A stretch of DNA of 64,000 nucleotides from Ooceraea biroi (GCF_003672135.1 NC_039507.1:17476278-17540277), one strand, 5' to 3'; positions 12,901-26,178 are shown, counted from the stretch's first letter. Notes: generated from the letters alone by a model not told the origin. Made by a program: numbers and translations.

Positions 12901-15900
12901 GAAGTTCTTCTATTAAGCCGAGCTTCCATCAAAGAGTATAGAGTCGCAAAATGATGTATGTACCGCTTCAATTGAAAATTATTTCTTACTATGTCGGTTT
13001 TTCTTAATTTGACAATACTTTCATACAAAAAATTACATTTTCTTTTCTATCTTTATTTAGGAAGAAGATCTCAATTTACTTAGCACGATTGATAAATTAT
13101 GCTAAATTGTACAATTAATCAAATATTGCAAATAGCAAATCAACATGTTATAGAAAGTATTTGAAAGTTATTTCGATATTGGGACAAAATAAATTGCACA
13201 TTTAATTGTTATATTGTAATAACGTTTCGCAAACGCTTAAAAATAAATCTTTGTTCTTCTAAGTTTCTTATGAGTTGCAAAGACACGAGATAACGTCACG
13301 ATAGGTGTAAACCAATAATGATAAAAGGATTCTCAGCACGTCGATCTGTGCCACGCAAAAGGAGACAGAAGAAAGAGTGAGAGCACACCGTCCTTAATTA
13401 ATTTCCGCATCCAGCCGCTAATGCCTCACGAATCAAGAGAACGGGGAGGTCCACGCTCGAGACTCGCGGAGCTTTTTAAAGTTCGAATCGGCGCTCTTCG
13501 GCGCGGAGGGCAGGCAGGGTGGAACGAGGTGACTGTGCAGACACAAAGGGACGAGCATGGACAGGGAGGGACGCAAGAGAGATGGCGAAGGAGTCGGAAA
13601 AAGAGAAGATGCAGAAGGGGTGAAAGACGGAAGAAGGTCGAGAGCAAGCAGGAGGGAAAAGGGAGACGTCGTCGCGCGGTGATTTAAGGTCTGGTGCTGC
13701 GCTTAGTTCTCTAAACATTTTAGCCGACCTTATTTCTCCTGCATTATTTCAACGTTAAGACAAGGCGGGACTCCACGTCCTCTCGCGAGAGGAGGGAGAG
13801 TCAACGGGAGATGCTTACGAAGAAAGCTCGGTTAAGTGGGCTGATACATAAATATACAATTAATCAAGTCAACTCCTCGGTCGTAGATACATCCAGCTTC
13901 GTCGTCGTCGTCGTTGCGTTGTCGGCGTCGCGTCTTTGTTGCACCCCCTTGCCACCCTTCTTTTCTCGCGACGCTTTCCTCCACTTTTCCCTCGATAGGA
14001 GGCACGCGCGCGTTACGGTAAAGATGAGTAAATAAAGCTATTCGGTCAAACGACATTCCGCCGTGCACATAATGCGAGCTTTGTGAACGAAACACTCGTC
14101 GCGGGACGAACGATTCGTCAAACGAAGCGCGGCGCGGCGGCCGCGTTCTCGTCGCGTTCGTTGCACGCGAGCGCACTCGATATCATATTGCGGATTCATA
14201 TTATCAGCATTTGTAACGAATCTTTGCAGTCTCTACTGTATTACGAATTTCGGTACTCTCCTGTCCGACGAGAATTTCAATATGCACACGAATGAATGTT
14301 CATTACGTCTATATACGCATATTTACGACATTGCAATAATAAATTCCGCCTTAAATAATTTTAGATATGGAAACTAATTAATTATTAGAATTATGCCGTA
14401 ATAAAAAGAGACCGACATCAAAAAGTTACGGAATGTTTCCAGGTCTATTTCTTTTATTAAAATCAGGAAAAAATGCTTATACAAATATATATGCGAAGAA
14501 GCCTCTCTCTTGAGTTATAAGCTCTTCTGCCGGAAATTTTAGTAGAAAAGGCCTGTGCATGGTAGTACGCAGTTGCTTATTTTCAGGATGTATTTTTGAA
14601 GCATGACACATCTCAAAGCAAGAACTTTAGCTTTTGAGATCAAAGCTAAGGAAAAGTGAATTATGATTATTACATTCAGAGAAAATGTCCAGCCTGATTT
14701 TTCTTGGCTTCAATGCATCTTTTGAAGTTTTTGAAATAGTCTATTATCAAACCACTCAGACGTTATTCGATATTTGCATTTTTGGTTGTATTCTTTAATG
14801 CTTTATTAAAGTATGTCGATATCATGTAACGTAATGGAATAAACAATTGAAAATCTCTGTATTTTGTTGCACGAACCGTCAACACAGATGGAATAATGAA
14901 ATTTAAGTTTGCAATAAATAAGATAATTTATAGGTACTTAGAGAGACTCTCGTTATTAATCGATATTAATATATTGCTAGTTGTTGAAGGATTAATTGTT
15001 TATTATTTACACGGCATGTTTCGATTAATGGCTATTTGCCGTCGCAGTAATATTTGCAAAGCAAACAGAGCTTGTCATTTTAACTCTACCAGCCGTACAT
15101 TGTGGTTCCTGTAGCAGAAAGCAAATGGTGGACATATATTATTATGTACACTATAATACAAGAATATTTTTCAATATATAAAGAAATAGAAAAGAGTAAT
15201 AATACTTTGCATAATTACTGAAAATAATGCAAGCATATGAAAGTATGGAAGAAAATATTTCTCTTCCACAATTAAACTTAATTAACTATGAGATAAATAA
15301 AACTTTAAAAAACATATATATACCTCACAAAAACATATCTCGTAAAAGTTAAAAAAAAGATGCACTGTACACATGTAATAATAATTATTATTAATCATAC
15401 GTATTTCCATGTATGACCTGTACATAGATATTATATACAACAAATAAAAATTGTGTATTATGTAATGTTCGTGTTACTGAGTTAAAGGAAACATGGAAGT
15501 GATATACTGCGATGATCATTTATGCGAAGTTACGTACCAAGAAGCAACCGGAGAATTTGGCAAATGCCACTGCTTTCTTGTGCTTCCGTTAAGAAACTCT
15601 GGCAGACTGTATAGCGTGACACAGATATAATTTCTGAAACGTCTTCTATACGGATATCCACGTAGAATTTGCCAAAGCACGAGAGATTTATCATGCATAA
15701 ACCTTTTGATGTAGGTATTCGCAAGCTGGATGAATATAATGATATAATAAAATACAACATATCAGGTACATAAATACACGCAGATGCTACGTAATATTTA
15801 AAAGTAAATGTCCTGTTTTCTTCAGGCTCGTTTTATTTTTCGATAATTGTAGGTGTAATTCTATAGAAGAGAATGGGGGATGCAGCTGTCAGCATGAAAT

Positions 15901-16802
15901 CTAATAAATGTTTCAGTTTTCTCTTCCGTTTGCGAAACATTTCCGATGAATGCCAACGTAATTTGCATGTCATTAAGGGAAGGTTTCATTGCGTTGCGTA
16001 CAAAATTCGAAAAATATATGTTTACGTGACACTGAATAACGCGCTTTCGCATTACACAGGTAGACGGATATGCATGCACGTAGAACAGCTCGAAGAAAAA
16101 TGCTGTTAAAGAAGTTTTATGTAACTCCGTGAGAAATTCTATTTGGAAGATTAATGTTCCACAAATCTTGATGGATACAATTTTTTCTTGGATAAGACCA
16201 TCCCTTAGGAATTATGGTAAAGTCAAAATGTGTGTATAATGTGGATGTATGAACTTGGCAATATTTAACAAAAATTATTATAAATATTTATTATTGATTA
16301 ATCATTAATACCTTAATGCATTAATTATAATTGTATATCGTGAATTCTATATGCAAATATGTAACAAAAGCGAACTTGCGTCATTCAAACTAACAAATCA
16401 ATACTGTAAACCAATAAACGTGTTTAGAATAGAGCCGTTAGCGCAAAATGGATTAGACCTTTTTCCTGGATTGCTGTTAGCTATCGCCACTAGATTCAGG
16501 TTATCAAAACGGCCTTGTGTGATATCATATGAATGTTCTGTCGAGATCTAGATACCCGATCCGCTCGCGGTCAACGTAGATCAGATAGGCAGATACCCAG
16601 TTTTCCGATGAAAGTCCAATACAGCTATAAAATTCACCGCGGAATCGCGATCATTTTTAAATATTAAAATCACACTTTTCCCGACGTAAATGATACATGA
16701 CGCGGACATGCATCAAATATTCATTACCGTTCCGCTTTTACATGCATGTATCAATAACGAGATAACCCGAAAGTAAGTATACAAACTGGTTACATACATG
16801 TA
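9901..16802. other. Intergenic or intronic, no gene seen
   Basis: Alternating AT-rich DNA and CpG-rich islands (about 9930-10350, 12300-12800, 13400-14200). No open frame has a recognisable domain. A donor-like GTGAGT sits on the plus strand at about 10065, after a purine-rich island. Nothing else is supported. Confidence 0.5.
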
Positions 16803-17015
16803 CACTAAGGTGCATTAATTCGCGTGGTAGCGAATATATATATTTATTAATATTAATATATATATTATATATATGTGTATATTATAATATTATATACATG
16901 TAATATATATGTATATATATATATATAATAATATATATATATATTATTATATATAGTAATATTAATAAATATTAATATAAATATTTGCTACCACGCGAAT
17001 CAATGCACCTTAGTG
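16803..17015. mobile_element. 213-bp AT-rich inverted-repeat MITE
   Basis: Termini CACTAAGGTGCATTAATTCG (left) and the matching reverse complement (right, ending CCTTAGTG) are flanked by TA at 16801-16802 and 17016-17017. The terminal repeats run through CGCGTGGTAGC and continue, imperfectly, into a TA-rich core made almost only of TATA and ATTA steps. The whole element can fold into one hairpin. One or two bases outside the TA also match, so the exact target duplication is uncertain. There is no coding capacity. The TA flanks fit a Tc1/mariner-type MITE; the family is not identified. Confidence 0.75.
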
Positions 17016-17017
17016 TA

Positions 17018-20000
17018 CATATAGGATATCCGATGTGACCAAGATTACCGTTGGGTCTTCGACACATAGCACGAGGAACAATAATTCACCTCGAAAGTGG
17101 CTGCCTAAAAAAAAATAATCCCCGCAGCTTGTCCTTACGCGCGCTCGTAAATCAGCGCGCACGATTGTGCTCTGCATAGTGGGTCACGGAGGCCGAGCGC
17201 TGCGAATCAAGGGAAAAAGAAACAAAGCCGTCCGTTTTCTCCTAATAACTCCGTAGGGTCGTATTTTCGCGAAAGAGCGAAAGAGGTCGGAGGGCTTTCG
17301 CCGGCCGTACGCCGGGAGTGCATTCGCGAGTAAGCACTTGGCCGTTTCTCTCGCGTTCATCTCGCGCGCGGCGGGCGTTGCAAATGAATCGTTAAAGCCG
17401 TATGGCAGGAAAGCGCGTGAGACGCGAGGAAATCGATGCCCGAGTAAATGATTTCCCGTACGCCCGTAAACGTCCGCGCCTTTCGTACGCGAAGATAAGC
17501 AACATAAATCTTCGGGATGCGCGTGTGTGCGCGCGCCCCGCGAAGGGTGGTTTACGCGCGTGTGAGCGCGCGCTCCCTCCCGTCCGCTCGTCGAGTACTC
17601 GAATGATGGCCGTACGTACAGCTTTTGCACCTTTAATATTGCACGCGTCAGTGTTGAAGTATTTACGGCCATGGGCGCATAAAAGCGCCGGGGTTCGGTC
17701 CTTGAACTCCCTTTTGCAGCAGCTCTTCCGTCGAGAGATTCAGCCGTTCCCGCTGATGCTCGCTACGCCCCACACTCGGCATACGATACTCTTATTACTG
17801 AGTATCGCTGTGGCAATGCCGTAGATCACGGGGAAAAATGTCGCATGTCCAGAGCGAAATTTCGCGTCCAGGAATATTCGATCGAAAGCTTTTTTCAACG
17901 TGTCTTATGAGGAACATGTATCAGATCTACGTTGTGGTCATTAATCAGTTACATTACTTAAGTACTTAAAGTAGTAAAATTTTAACGTGAATTTAACAAA
18001 ACTTTCAGACATTACTATATTTAAGCAGCATTAAGTGTGACAAAGAATTCAATAAACAAGTGAAATTATTTTTTCTTTAATTATTTATTAATTATTATTT
18101 TTATTTAATTAATTATTTTATATTAGGTAATTGGTTAGATGTAATTGTCAATTCAAGAAAATCTTAAATAATAATATAAAATCTCGAAATTGAATGTAAT
18201 CTACCCTTATTTAATTTATTTGCATTATTATTTATATTTGCGTATTACAATACTATAATATAATAAAAAAATAACGAAATATGAAGTATATCAAGTACCG
18301 TTTTCGATGAAGAAATTATCACGATCGAATGATCATTAATGATACCAAGTTGCAATTTCCTTTCCGACCCTTCATTTACAAGTAGCACGGTGATTTTATC
18401 GAGACCGGAATTTCTCAATGGGAATGCAGGTTTGAGCGATCGTGACGCGAAACGTGGCAAGAATCAACATAAATATTAATTGCGCGAGATTACATGTAAA
18501 TACGTGCGACAGCGAGCGAGCGGTGGGGCGAAAGGAGGCTGCACTGCGGTAGCAGGTGCATCCCAAATGGACCATTATTCTATCAGCGACGCAAACTGTT
18601 GGCTAACTCGGTCAAGCGAAGTGACCGTGGGCTCTCCTTTCGGAGACAAGTCGTGGGCGGCTGAGTAATGTTAAGCGGGGCCGAGGCTGCCGGTTGAAAG
18701 GCAAGCGGTTTAATTTTTGTGGGCGGTCGCCAGAGATAAAAAGAAATCTCTCGCTCGGCTCGTCAGGGCTGATTGCTTGATCTCCGCAAGCTTCGCCCAT
18801 CCACCAGCGATCTGGCCGTCGTTCCTCCCGCGAGTTACCCCGAACTTCAGGAATTAGGCTGTTATCCAACAAACCGCCCCTTGTGATCGGCATACAAAAT
18901 TCACCAAGGATCCCCCCGTTTACAATGTAATTAAGTACACCATAGGGTACGTTCACGGATGTACGCCGAAGCAGAGACTTGGAACGACACTGTTCGAGGA
19001 TGTCCGTACGTGAAGCAGATACAAAGATGAATGATAGAACATTTTTTCGATAAAATAACTAATGTCATTCTCGCATTTGTATGATACGCGATAAACATTT
19101 GCGATTACTCATCTACTACCCTCTCGCGCATGAATCTGCATATGAATGCAACCACGAAGGAGAGCCGTTTAAGGCAACGTGCCGCTTTCATTTTGCGCAT
19201 GCACATAGATATTAACACGACGCGAGCTTGGGTGCACGTTTTCGTTCGTCCTTAGTGCGCACTCGCGAATCCGTTCAATTACGTTCGCCGTCGCAAAATG
19301 CCGAATTGATGGTAACTGCTACTTAAACTTCGCGTTGGGCGCTGTAACCGGGGATAGTCAAAATTTACATCTATTGCGCGACGCCGTTACGCCCGCCAGC
19401 ACGAACGAAACGCGCCGCAACCGTTAAAACCGCGACTTGCGAGATCGTGCTCGCGAGACGAAGACCTCGTCGTTCCGAGCTAATGTAGGGGAGTCGCAGG
19501 AAAACCAGGGTAGCTGGAGCAGCCGGGAGGCGGCAAGACGAAGGTGACGGGGAGGGTGGTGGGAGGGTACGGCCGTTAATATGGAAGACAGGATGAAGGA
19601 GACGCGGCAGGATGTGCTCGAGGCGCATTTCACACAAAGTTCCACGGAGTAGGTAGGTACAAGTTTTAGCTCGTACAACCCGCTCCTCCGCTGCGCTCCT
19701 TAATAGATACCTACTTCGCGGGACACACCTACCTACCGTCAGCCAGCACCTCGTCCCTTACGTACCCGCTCGCCATCCCTAATGCCCTCCACCAGGATTA
19801 AGCCACCCTCGGGAGCCCCGGGTGCAAGAAGCCATCGCGAGGTCAGCGATGAGCGGACGGAGGCTAAGCACAGTTCGCCATTCAGTCTTTTGGATAATGA
19901 CGCTTCTGCACTAGCCGATGCATCGAGACGCTCTCACTGGTTGCCTGGTGTTCTTCCGTAGGGTTGGTGTGCTGCACGCTCTCTGTCGCAGCTATCGATT

Positions 20001-20829
20001 TACAAATGCCTCGACAATGCGTGAACAAGATGCGACGGATTTTATCTTTTTCAGAAGAAGGAAAAGCAAATAATTTTAAAGAGTAACTAATAAATGTTAA
20101 ATAATAAATGTTTCATTAGAGATAGAGTGGTGCGATGTATTACGCAAAGAGTGATTTATCGGGTGTCTTTCAACCGATTTTACGTTTTCCAACTGTTACG
20201 TTTCCGAGAATGTGATTTACGATGGCAAGTTGAAGCCCTCTAAGTGATTGCCATTTAAAACTGTAATTTTTAAACAATACTGAGAGAATAACTAATTTTA
20301 TGAAACAGATATTACTTTTGGATTCTTCTTCTTAAATGTTTTAAAATGCTTAGACGAATCAATGTAAATTTTTAATTGTGTGTCCACGTGAGATTTTCTT
20401 ACAACTAACTTTCCTTCACAATGCATTTCCGCTTTCAGAATAATTTTCTACGGTGAGTTTTAATGATTGTGCATTGTCTGTAAAAGCAGGGAAAGAAGAT
20501 AAAATCACGCTGTGTCTAAGACCAAAGGGTTTTTTAATAAGCGGCTGACACCCTTCCGGCGCGATCCGCTTACCAACCCTTTCTTCGTCAGATAGAGACA
20601 AATATTCAGCGAAGGGAAAAAATAACGCGGCGGTAGTAGGGTCGCGCCGCCAAGTCTCATCCATCCTTTGGACTGTGATAAATGCATCTGGTTAATAAAA
20701 AAACAGAGCTTAGCGTGAAAGCAAACCTCTGAGAAAAGAGCTAAAATCAATTTGTAGTTCTCTTGTTCGGCTAGAGCTATATTTTCAGTTTATTTATAAC
20801 ATAACTGTATATATATATACAGATATAAA
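17018..20829. other. Intergenic or intronic, CpG islands, no gene seen
   Basis: Strong CpG islands lie at 17100-17850 and 18600-19950, separated by AT-rich DNA. The islands contain overlapping open frames on both strands (17184-17672, 17402-17824, 18612-18956) whose translations show no domain and are arginine- and alanine-heavy. They may be regulatory, but no diagnostic motif was recognised. Confidence 0.5.
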
Positions 20830-20862
20830 GATATAAATAATAAATATATAAAAATATTTGTC

Positions 20863-20914
<52 letters not shown>

Positions 20915-20947
20915 GACAAATATTTTTATATATTTATTATTTATATC
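20830..20947. repeat. 118-bp AT palindrome with (TA)n core
   Basis: The left arm (GATATAAATAATAAATATAT, continuing to TTTGTCATATATA) is matched by its exact reverse complement on the right, ending TTATTATTTATATC. The arms are about 40 bp and surround a TA dinucleotide run. It could extrude as a cruciform. It may be a small MITE or a hairpin formed by TA-repeat expansion; no clear target duplication was seen. Confidence 0.85.
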
Positions 20948-22627
20948 TACATTCAATAAACATATTTTTATGCAAAAGATAATTGAGTCAAAGCAAATTA
21001 AAATGCACTTAAAAATTTAAAATATTATACATTATTTATTCTATAGCAAGATTTCATGAGGGAAAGAATAAAGATGCTGGAGTACTAACCCCACCAAGTT
21101 TGCAGGATGAAGATTATGCAGAAAATTATTCAGAATAATTAAAATGCAGATGCGTCGCACAAATCTTCCAGATTTTTCGGTGCGTTAAGAAGGGTAGCCC
21201 TCTTTCTTTATCCCTCTTTTCGCAAAAGAAGCGTATTCGGTGGAGTTGAAGTCGATTCTATCCAAAGAATATATACCTATATATGTACGAAGGAGCAAAC
21301 GAATGAATGAACGAAGAGATGAAATATACTCTGAATAAGAAATGAGAGGAATATTTAAATGTCCTAGTACTACACGATATCTCCGTTTTCCTGATTTACC
21401 CATTCTTACTAAATATATGAAATAAACTATGTAAAATTTGCACGATATTAATTATATTAAAAAATGAGGAATGTCGATTATGTAATTACATATTTAGGTA
21501 TATAATTATAATAAATATTTATAATACTAAAACAAAATTTATAAATTTCAAATTTAGAACTTATAAGACATTGCTTAAGAACATAATATTCTTCTTTGCG
21601 ACAAACAACGTTAACTCAAATTATATTATGTAACATTAAATTAAATTACATATATAATATGGCATCTTTATAAAGATAATATAAAAATAACTCTGTAAAT
21701 GCCAATAGCATTATAGTTATCACGGAAATTCATAACACTAGAATAAAAGTATAATGCTAGAATAAAAGTATTAACTTTTCATAATGGTAAAATAAAAACA
21801 TTAACTTTGCTATTTACATTTTCATATCAAAAAGCCTTTATATCGTCTTAGAAGAAGGTTTGATCTCCCAGAGAAAACCGTTGCTCCATTCAATCCCAAC
21901 TTTATAACTGCTTCGATCGCTCTGGATTTAGCGGGTTTTAAAACGCGAACGAAAATGTCTAGCGATACCGCGGATACAAAAAAAAAACAGCTTCAGCTTT
22001 CAAAATATAATTGTGCCGAGTTCCGATCCAACGAATTGATAGTTAATTACCGGGAAACGGGGGTGGCTCGGATAACGGATGGGACAAGCCGTCGCTGTAA
22101 TTCACGAGGAACGGATTTTCGTGTTCCTTTATACGGGACGTAACGCGAGACGAACGACATCGAGGGCCGCACCCTTCCTGAATCCTTAACCCGCCGGAAC
22201 TGAATATTTAACCTGTCCCGGCGAGCACAGAAAGAGAAAGGGCATAAGGATGAATCGAAGAGGGATATCCGACCAAAGCGGATAGATTCGTGTTCGTTGG
22301 ACGGGTCCGTCGATTCCTGTCTTACAGAAACGCCATCATCGCCTCTATCCTCACATCGTCTTCTGATAAATATTCGTTCAGTTTTACTTAGCAGGGACAT
22401 CAGAAGGAAATAAATATCTGACGGAAGACAAAATCAAAGAGTAAGCATCACCTCGATCTGTAAGAGGCATGCATTTGCGTCGAATATATATTCTGGAGAA
22501 AATACAAGATTTATATCAACAATAGTTTACTTTCCAAGAATTGCACACAATTTTCCTACCTTTAAAAATAATATTAAAGAGTGCTTAGGGAATTATATGA
22601 TACACTTAAAAAAGTGTACGTGATATA
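20948..22627. other. Intergenic or intronic, no gene seen
   Basis: AT-rich DNA with a modest GC patch at 21900-22400. Open frames at 21955-22143 and 22047-22400 overlap on opposite strands and match nothing recognisable. Confidence 0.5.
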
Positions 22628-23913
22628 TTGGGTTGGCCAAAAAGTAATTGCGTTTTTTTTATATAAATAAAAGGCGAATTTTTCATGGGAAACAAAAACT
22701 TTATTAAACAATATATTGTCCATTTTGTTTGATTATCTTTTGCCATTTTTCAGGCAACTTCATGATTCCGCGCTCAAAAAAGTTCTTATCATTTTCAGCA
22801 AAAAACAATTCCAACAACGATTTGATATCCTCATCAGCAGTCAAGGTTTTACCATTCAAGGCGTTTTGCAAAGAACGAAACAAATGGTAATCTGATGGTG
22901 CCAGGTCTGGCGAATATGGTGGATGTGGTAACACATCCCATCCAAGCTGCAACAATTTTTCACGAGTGACCAAACTTGTACGTGGTCTAGCGTTATCATG
23001 GTGAAACATAACACCTTTGCGATTCACCAATTCCGGACGTTTCTGTTTGATGGCATCATTTAATTTATCCAGTTGACGACAGTATACGTCTGAATTAATG
23101 GTTTGATTCCTTGCAAACAGCTCAAAATACACAATACCTTTAAAGTCCCACCAGACTGACAGCATAATCTTTCTTTGGTGAATATCTGCTTTTCAAGTGC
23201 TTTGAGCAGGTTCATCACGCTTGCTCCACCATCTTTTTCGTTTGACGTTGTTGTAGACGATCCATTTTTCGTCGCCTGTTATCATACGTTTCAAAAATCG
23301 ATCATTTTCCTCACGTTTCAAAAGAGAATCACAGATGTCAATACGCTTAGTGAGATGAATTTCTTTCAGCTCATGTGCTACCCAAATATCGAGCTTACTA
23401 ATGTATCCAAGTCGTTTTAAATGGTTTTCAACACTCGATTTCGATATGTTGAAATTCTCAGCAATCTCTCGTGTCGTTAAATGCCGATTGGAATCGATCA
23501 GTGCCTTTATTTTGTCATCATCAATTTCGATTGGCCTTCCTGAGCGTGGTGCATCTTTCACATTAAAATCTCCAGATCGAAATTTAGTAAACCAATTTTG
23601 ACACTGCCGCAGTTTAAAGCATCTTCGCCATATACATGACATAACTTTTGATGAGCTTGCACAGCGTTTTTCCCTTTTCGGAAGTAATAAAACAAAATAT
23701 GACGAAAATGTTCCTTTTGATTTTCCATTTTGAAATCGACGGCAAAGAAACAATTGTTAACGAAATCGTGTACTTTCTTTTTCTAAAACAAGCTTGAACT
23801 GTGAGTTGTTAACCTACATAATAAATTTGCGGGTTAGAATGAAGTTAGTTACATTTCAAGACATGTATGTCCATCTATTGGAAAAAAACGCAATTACTTT
23901 TTGGCCAACCCAA
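22628..23913 (-). mobile_element. Mariner transposon copy B (1286 bp, inactivated)
   Basis: Same family as copy A at 8086-9371: identical length, same TTGGGTTGGCCAAAAAGT ends, flanked by TA (22626-22627 and 23914-23915), but inserted in the other orientation. The outer flanks of A and B differ, so this is an independent insertion and not a tandem or segmental duplication of the locus. A GA/poly-G tract follows about 100 bp to its right. Confidence 0.97.
22704..23728 (-). pseudogene. Mariner transposase, frameshifted with one stop (copy B)
   Basis: The native start is the ATG whose complement lies at 23726-23728 (MENQKEHF). The span is 1025 bp, one base short of a whole number of codons. The same single A is missing after GEDAL as in copy A, and the same TGA (complement at 23193-23195) interrupts the frame before the KADIHQ block. 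After that stop the C-terminal half is open to the normal end (MLSVWWDF, FHHDNARP, APSDYHLF; terminal QYIV). The TAA that breaks copy A is CAA (Gln) here. It cannot make a complete transposase without frame recoding. Confidence 0.94.
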
Positions 23914-24024
23914 TAATTACGAAATATTGTTATGTACTCTGTCGTTTGAATAATCTCAGTACTCATTTTAAATAACTACTATAAATGAAGATGAAATATA
24001 TATAAATGTATTAAAAATATATAG

Positions 24025-24071
24025 CTGAAGAGAGAGAGAGAGAGAGAGCGAGAGAGAGGGGGGGGGGGGAG
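24025..24071 (+). repeat. GA microsatellite with poly-G end
   Basis: A (GA)n run with one GC interruption passes directly into a G-rich run of about ten bases. Confidence 0.85.
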
Positions 24072-25756
24072 TTTCAGCAACGTTGGCGAAAGTAATGTTT
24101 AAGATCTGGACGAAGTTTCGCGGAATGCACGAGGCGAAATGTCAGTTCGCTTCATCTTGATCCTTCTCCCATTTCTGCGTTCTTCTTCCTCCGGCTGACA
24201 TCTCGCCGTTTCTCATCATCCATCAGCAGAGCCCACTCAAGTTGCAACAACTGTAATTAATTTTCTTTTAATTCTCAAGATTAATGGATCGACGCAGTCC
24301 ACTTCGTTGGCATCGAACGGAACCCGCCCTTTATGGTGTTTACGGATCTATTTAGAAATTTCCTGGCCGTTAGGCACATGGCCAAATAAGCATGGTCATC
24401 AATAAACCGAATGGCGATGCCTGTGCTGAAACTTGGAAAAATCAATAGACAACGAGAGGAAACATTACAGGTCAATGAAGTGCGATCATTTGTAAATATC
24501 TCTCACGTCACGTTTTCCCCCGTTTCTTGATCAACGTTTTTGCACTTTCTTTCCACAGATAACGATTACAAATATCATACAGAGCATTCTATTTGATGTC
24601 ATGACATTTTTATTAAACTACATACAGATTTTATTGGATTTCTCTTCGAAATATTGCACAGAAATGGAATGAAATCAAAGAATACGGATGAGGATATTCA
24701 GATGCATCAATATCACAAAAATAACGGTGCAGTTGTTGTTAAACAATAATATAAAATAATATCGCAGCCGTCGCAATTTAATCTATAGTAAAAATGAAAT
24801 TTGCCGTTATTAAAAGCTTCTTTATGTTCCAAAATGCAATTTTGCATATAATATATTTCCATTTATGCGTTAAACAAAAGTTTTCGGTACGTGATAAATT
24901 GCATTGATAAATACACAAGCCTGGGCTGGGCCTTAAGGGCGTTAATGTGGAAATTGGTTGATGCATTCACGTAGCTAATAATTTTGATACATCGGAGCAT
25001 TGCTGTCATTACTGTTGCCATTACAACGAACACTATTGCAACGACATAATTAAGACATTGCATTAATTTGACGTTATCAGTGGCACACGAATTCCATGAA
25101 TCGCTGAGGAATATAACATGTACTCAAGCGAGAGCACAATTTGTAATTACACCTCCAATCTTAGACGTAACTGTAGGGTAAGCATAGAATTTGCAGAGTC
25201 TCTTGTAATTGCAACAGAACTTTCCGGTATGCATCGGTCTTACACAAAGCAGTCGCTGAATAATCGGCTTCTATTCGTAATTCATCATTCGTAATTTTCC
25301 ATACTGCACGTAACTCCCGTGCGCGCAAATAAAATGCGACGTCGCGGCTGACGATTATTTATGACAATTTCGCGTCTGCCTGTCTCTCTTCTGCCGTAGT
25401 TTTCCAACAACGTGGTTTTACGATTTATTTATTTCGCGTTGTGAGTTGGCTTAGCGTTAAAATGCAAGACCGTTCGTATCTTACCATTGAAAAGCACATT
25501 GAGCAAAGCATAAAGCGACAAACGGTAGAGTAAAGACGGTGAAAAGAAGTATGCATCGTGAAATAAGCATTGTAAAGAGAAATTGCCGCGGAATAATAAT
25601 GCGTAAGTAATTCCGCATTTTTAAATTCGTTCTGATATAATTCGCGAGTCATGCTCTAATGCAATATTAATTATTTAGTCATCGATATAATCATATGTAA
25701 CGTAAGAAATCTTTGCAGTGTGATATAAAATGCACATACGCATATATATATATATA
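24072..25756. other. Intergenic or intronic, no gene seen
   Basis: Mostly AT-rich. Short open frames (24281-24475, 24863-25063, 25425-25652) have no recognisable domain. Confidence 0.5.
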
Positions 25757-26176
25757 CAGGGTGTTTCCTAAGTAAGTAGACAAACTTAAGGAGGCTATTC
25801 CTTGGCTTATTTTAAGAAGAAAAGGTCATATAAACATGTGTCCTAAACTGCTTTGTTTTCCAAAAAAAGTACATCACTATTTTCGTTCACTTTTCGTTTA
25901 TTATAGAACAGTTTGTGTTATTGCAAATGAAACAAATGAAAAACAATAGTAACCAAAAAGAAAAATTATAACGAAAAAGAAAATAGTAACTAAAAAGAAA
26001 AATAATAACATTACAGTAACTGCTGAAAATGTCCACCTGCAGCCATGATACTGCAGTGCTGTACTTTTTTTGGAAAACAAAGCAGTTTAGGACATATGTT
26101 TATATGACCTTTCCTTCTTAAAATAAGCCAAGGAATATCCTCCTTAAGTTTGTCTACTTACTTAGGAAACACCCTG
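25757..26176 (-). mobile_element. CAGGGTG-type MITE, longer copy (420 bp)
   Basis: Ends CAGGGTGTTTCCTAAGTAAG and its reverse complement, flanked by TA (25755-25756 and 26177-26178), with terminal inverted repeats of about 100 bp that include the AAACAAAGCAGTTTAGGACA block. The interior carries a repetitive AAAAAGAAAAAT-type stretch. Next to it, on the minus strand, is what looks like the end of a transposase gene, so this is probably an internally deleted derivative of an autonomous Tc1/mariner-superfamily element (inference). The shorter copy at 27115-27441 is its relative in opposite orientation. Confidence 0.88.
26011..26061 (-). pseudogene. Residual C-terminus of a DDE transposase inside the MITE
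   Basis: Minus-strand codons read ...CSIMAAGGHFQQLL followed by TAA. A GGHF-x2-LL end just before the stop is a feature I recall from insect DDE transposases with a DUF4817-type N-terminal domain. The match is short (17 codons), so the assignment rests on the motif and its position just inside a terminal inverted repeat. The shorter sister MITE lacks this piece. Confidence 0.4.
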
Positions 26177-26178
26177 TA

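Noticed and set aside
13476..13500. GTTCGAATC-like string considered as a tRNA T-arm
   Set aside because: No acceptor, D- or anticodon-arm pairing around it. No other tRNA-like block was recognised in the window.
17184..17824. Opposed 162- and 140-codon frames considered as a gene
   Set aside because: Mirror-image open frames of a CpG island; neither translation has a recognisable domain.
23193..23753. 186-codon minus-strand frame starting MFLCRRFQ
   Set aside because: Same artefact in mariner copy B.
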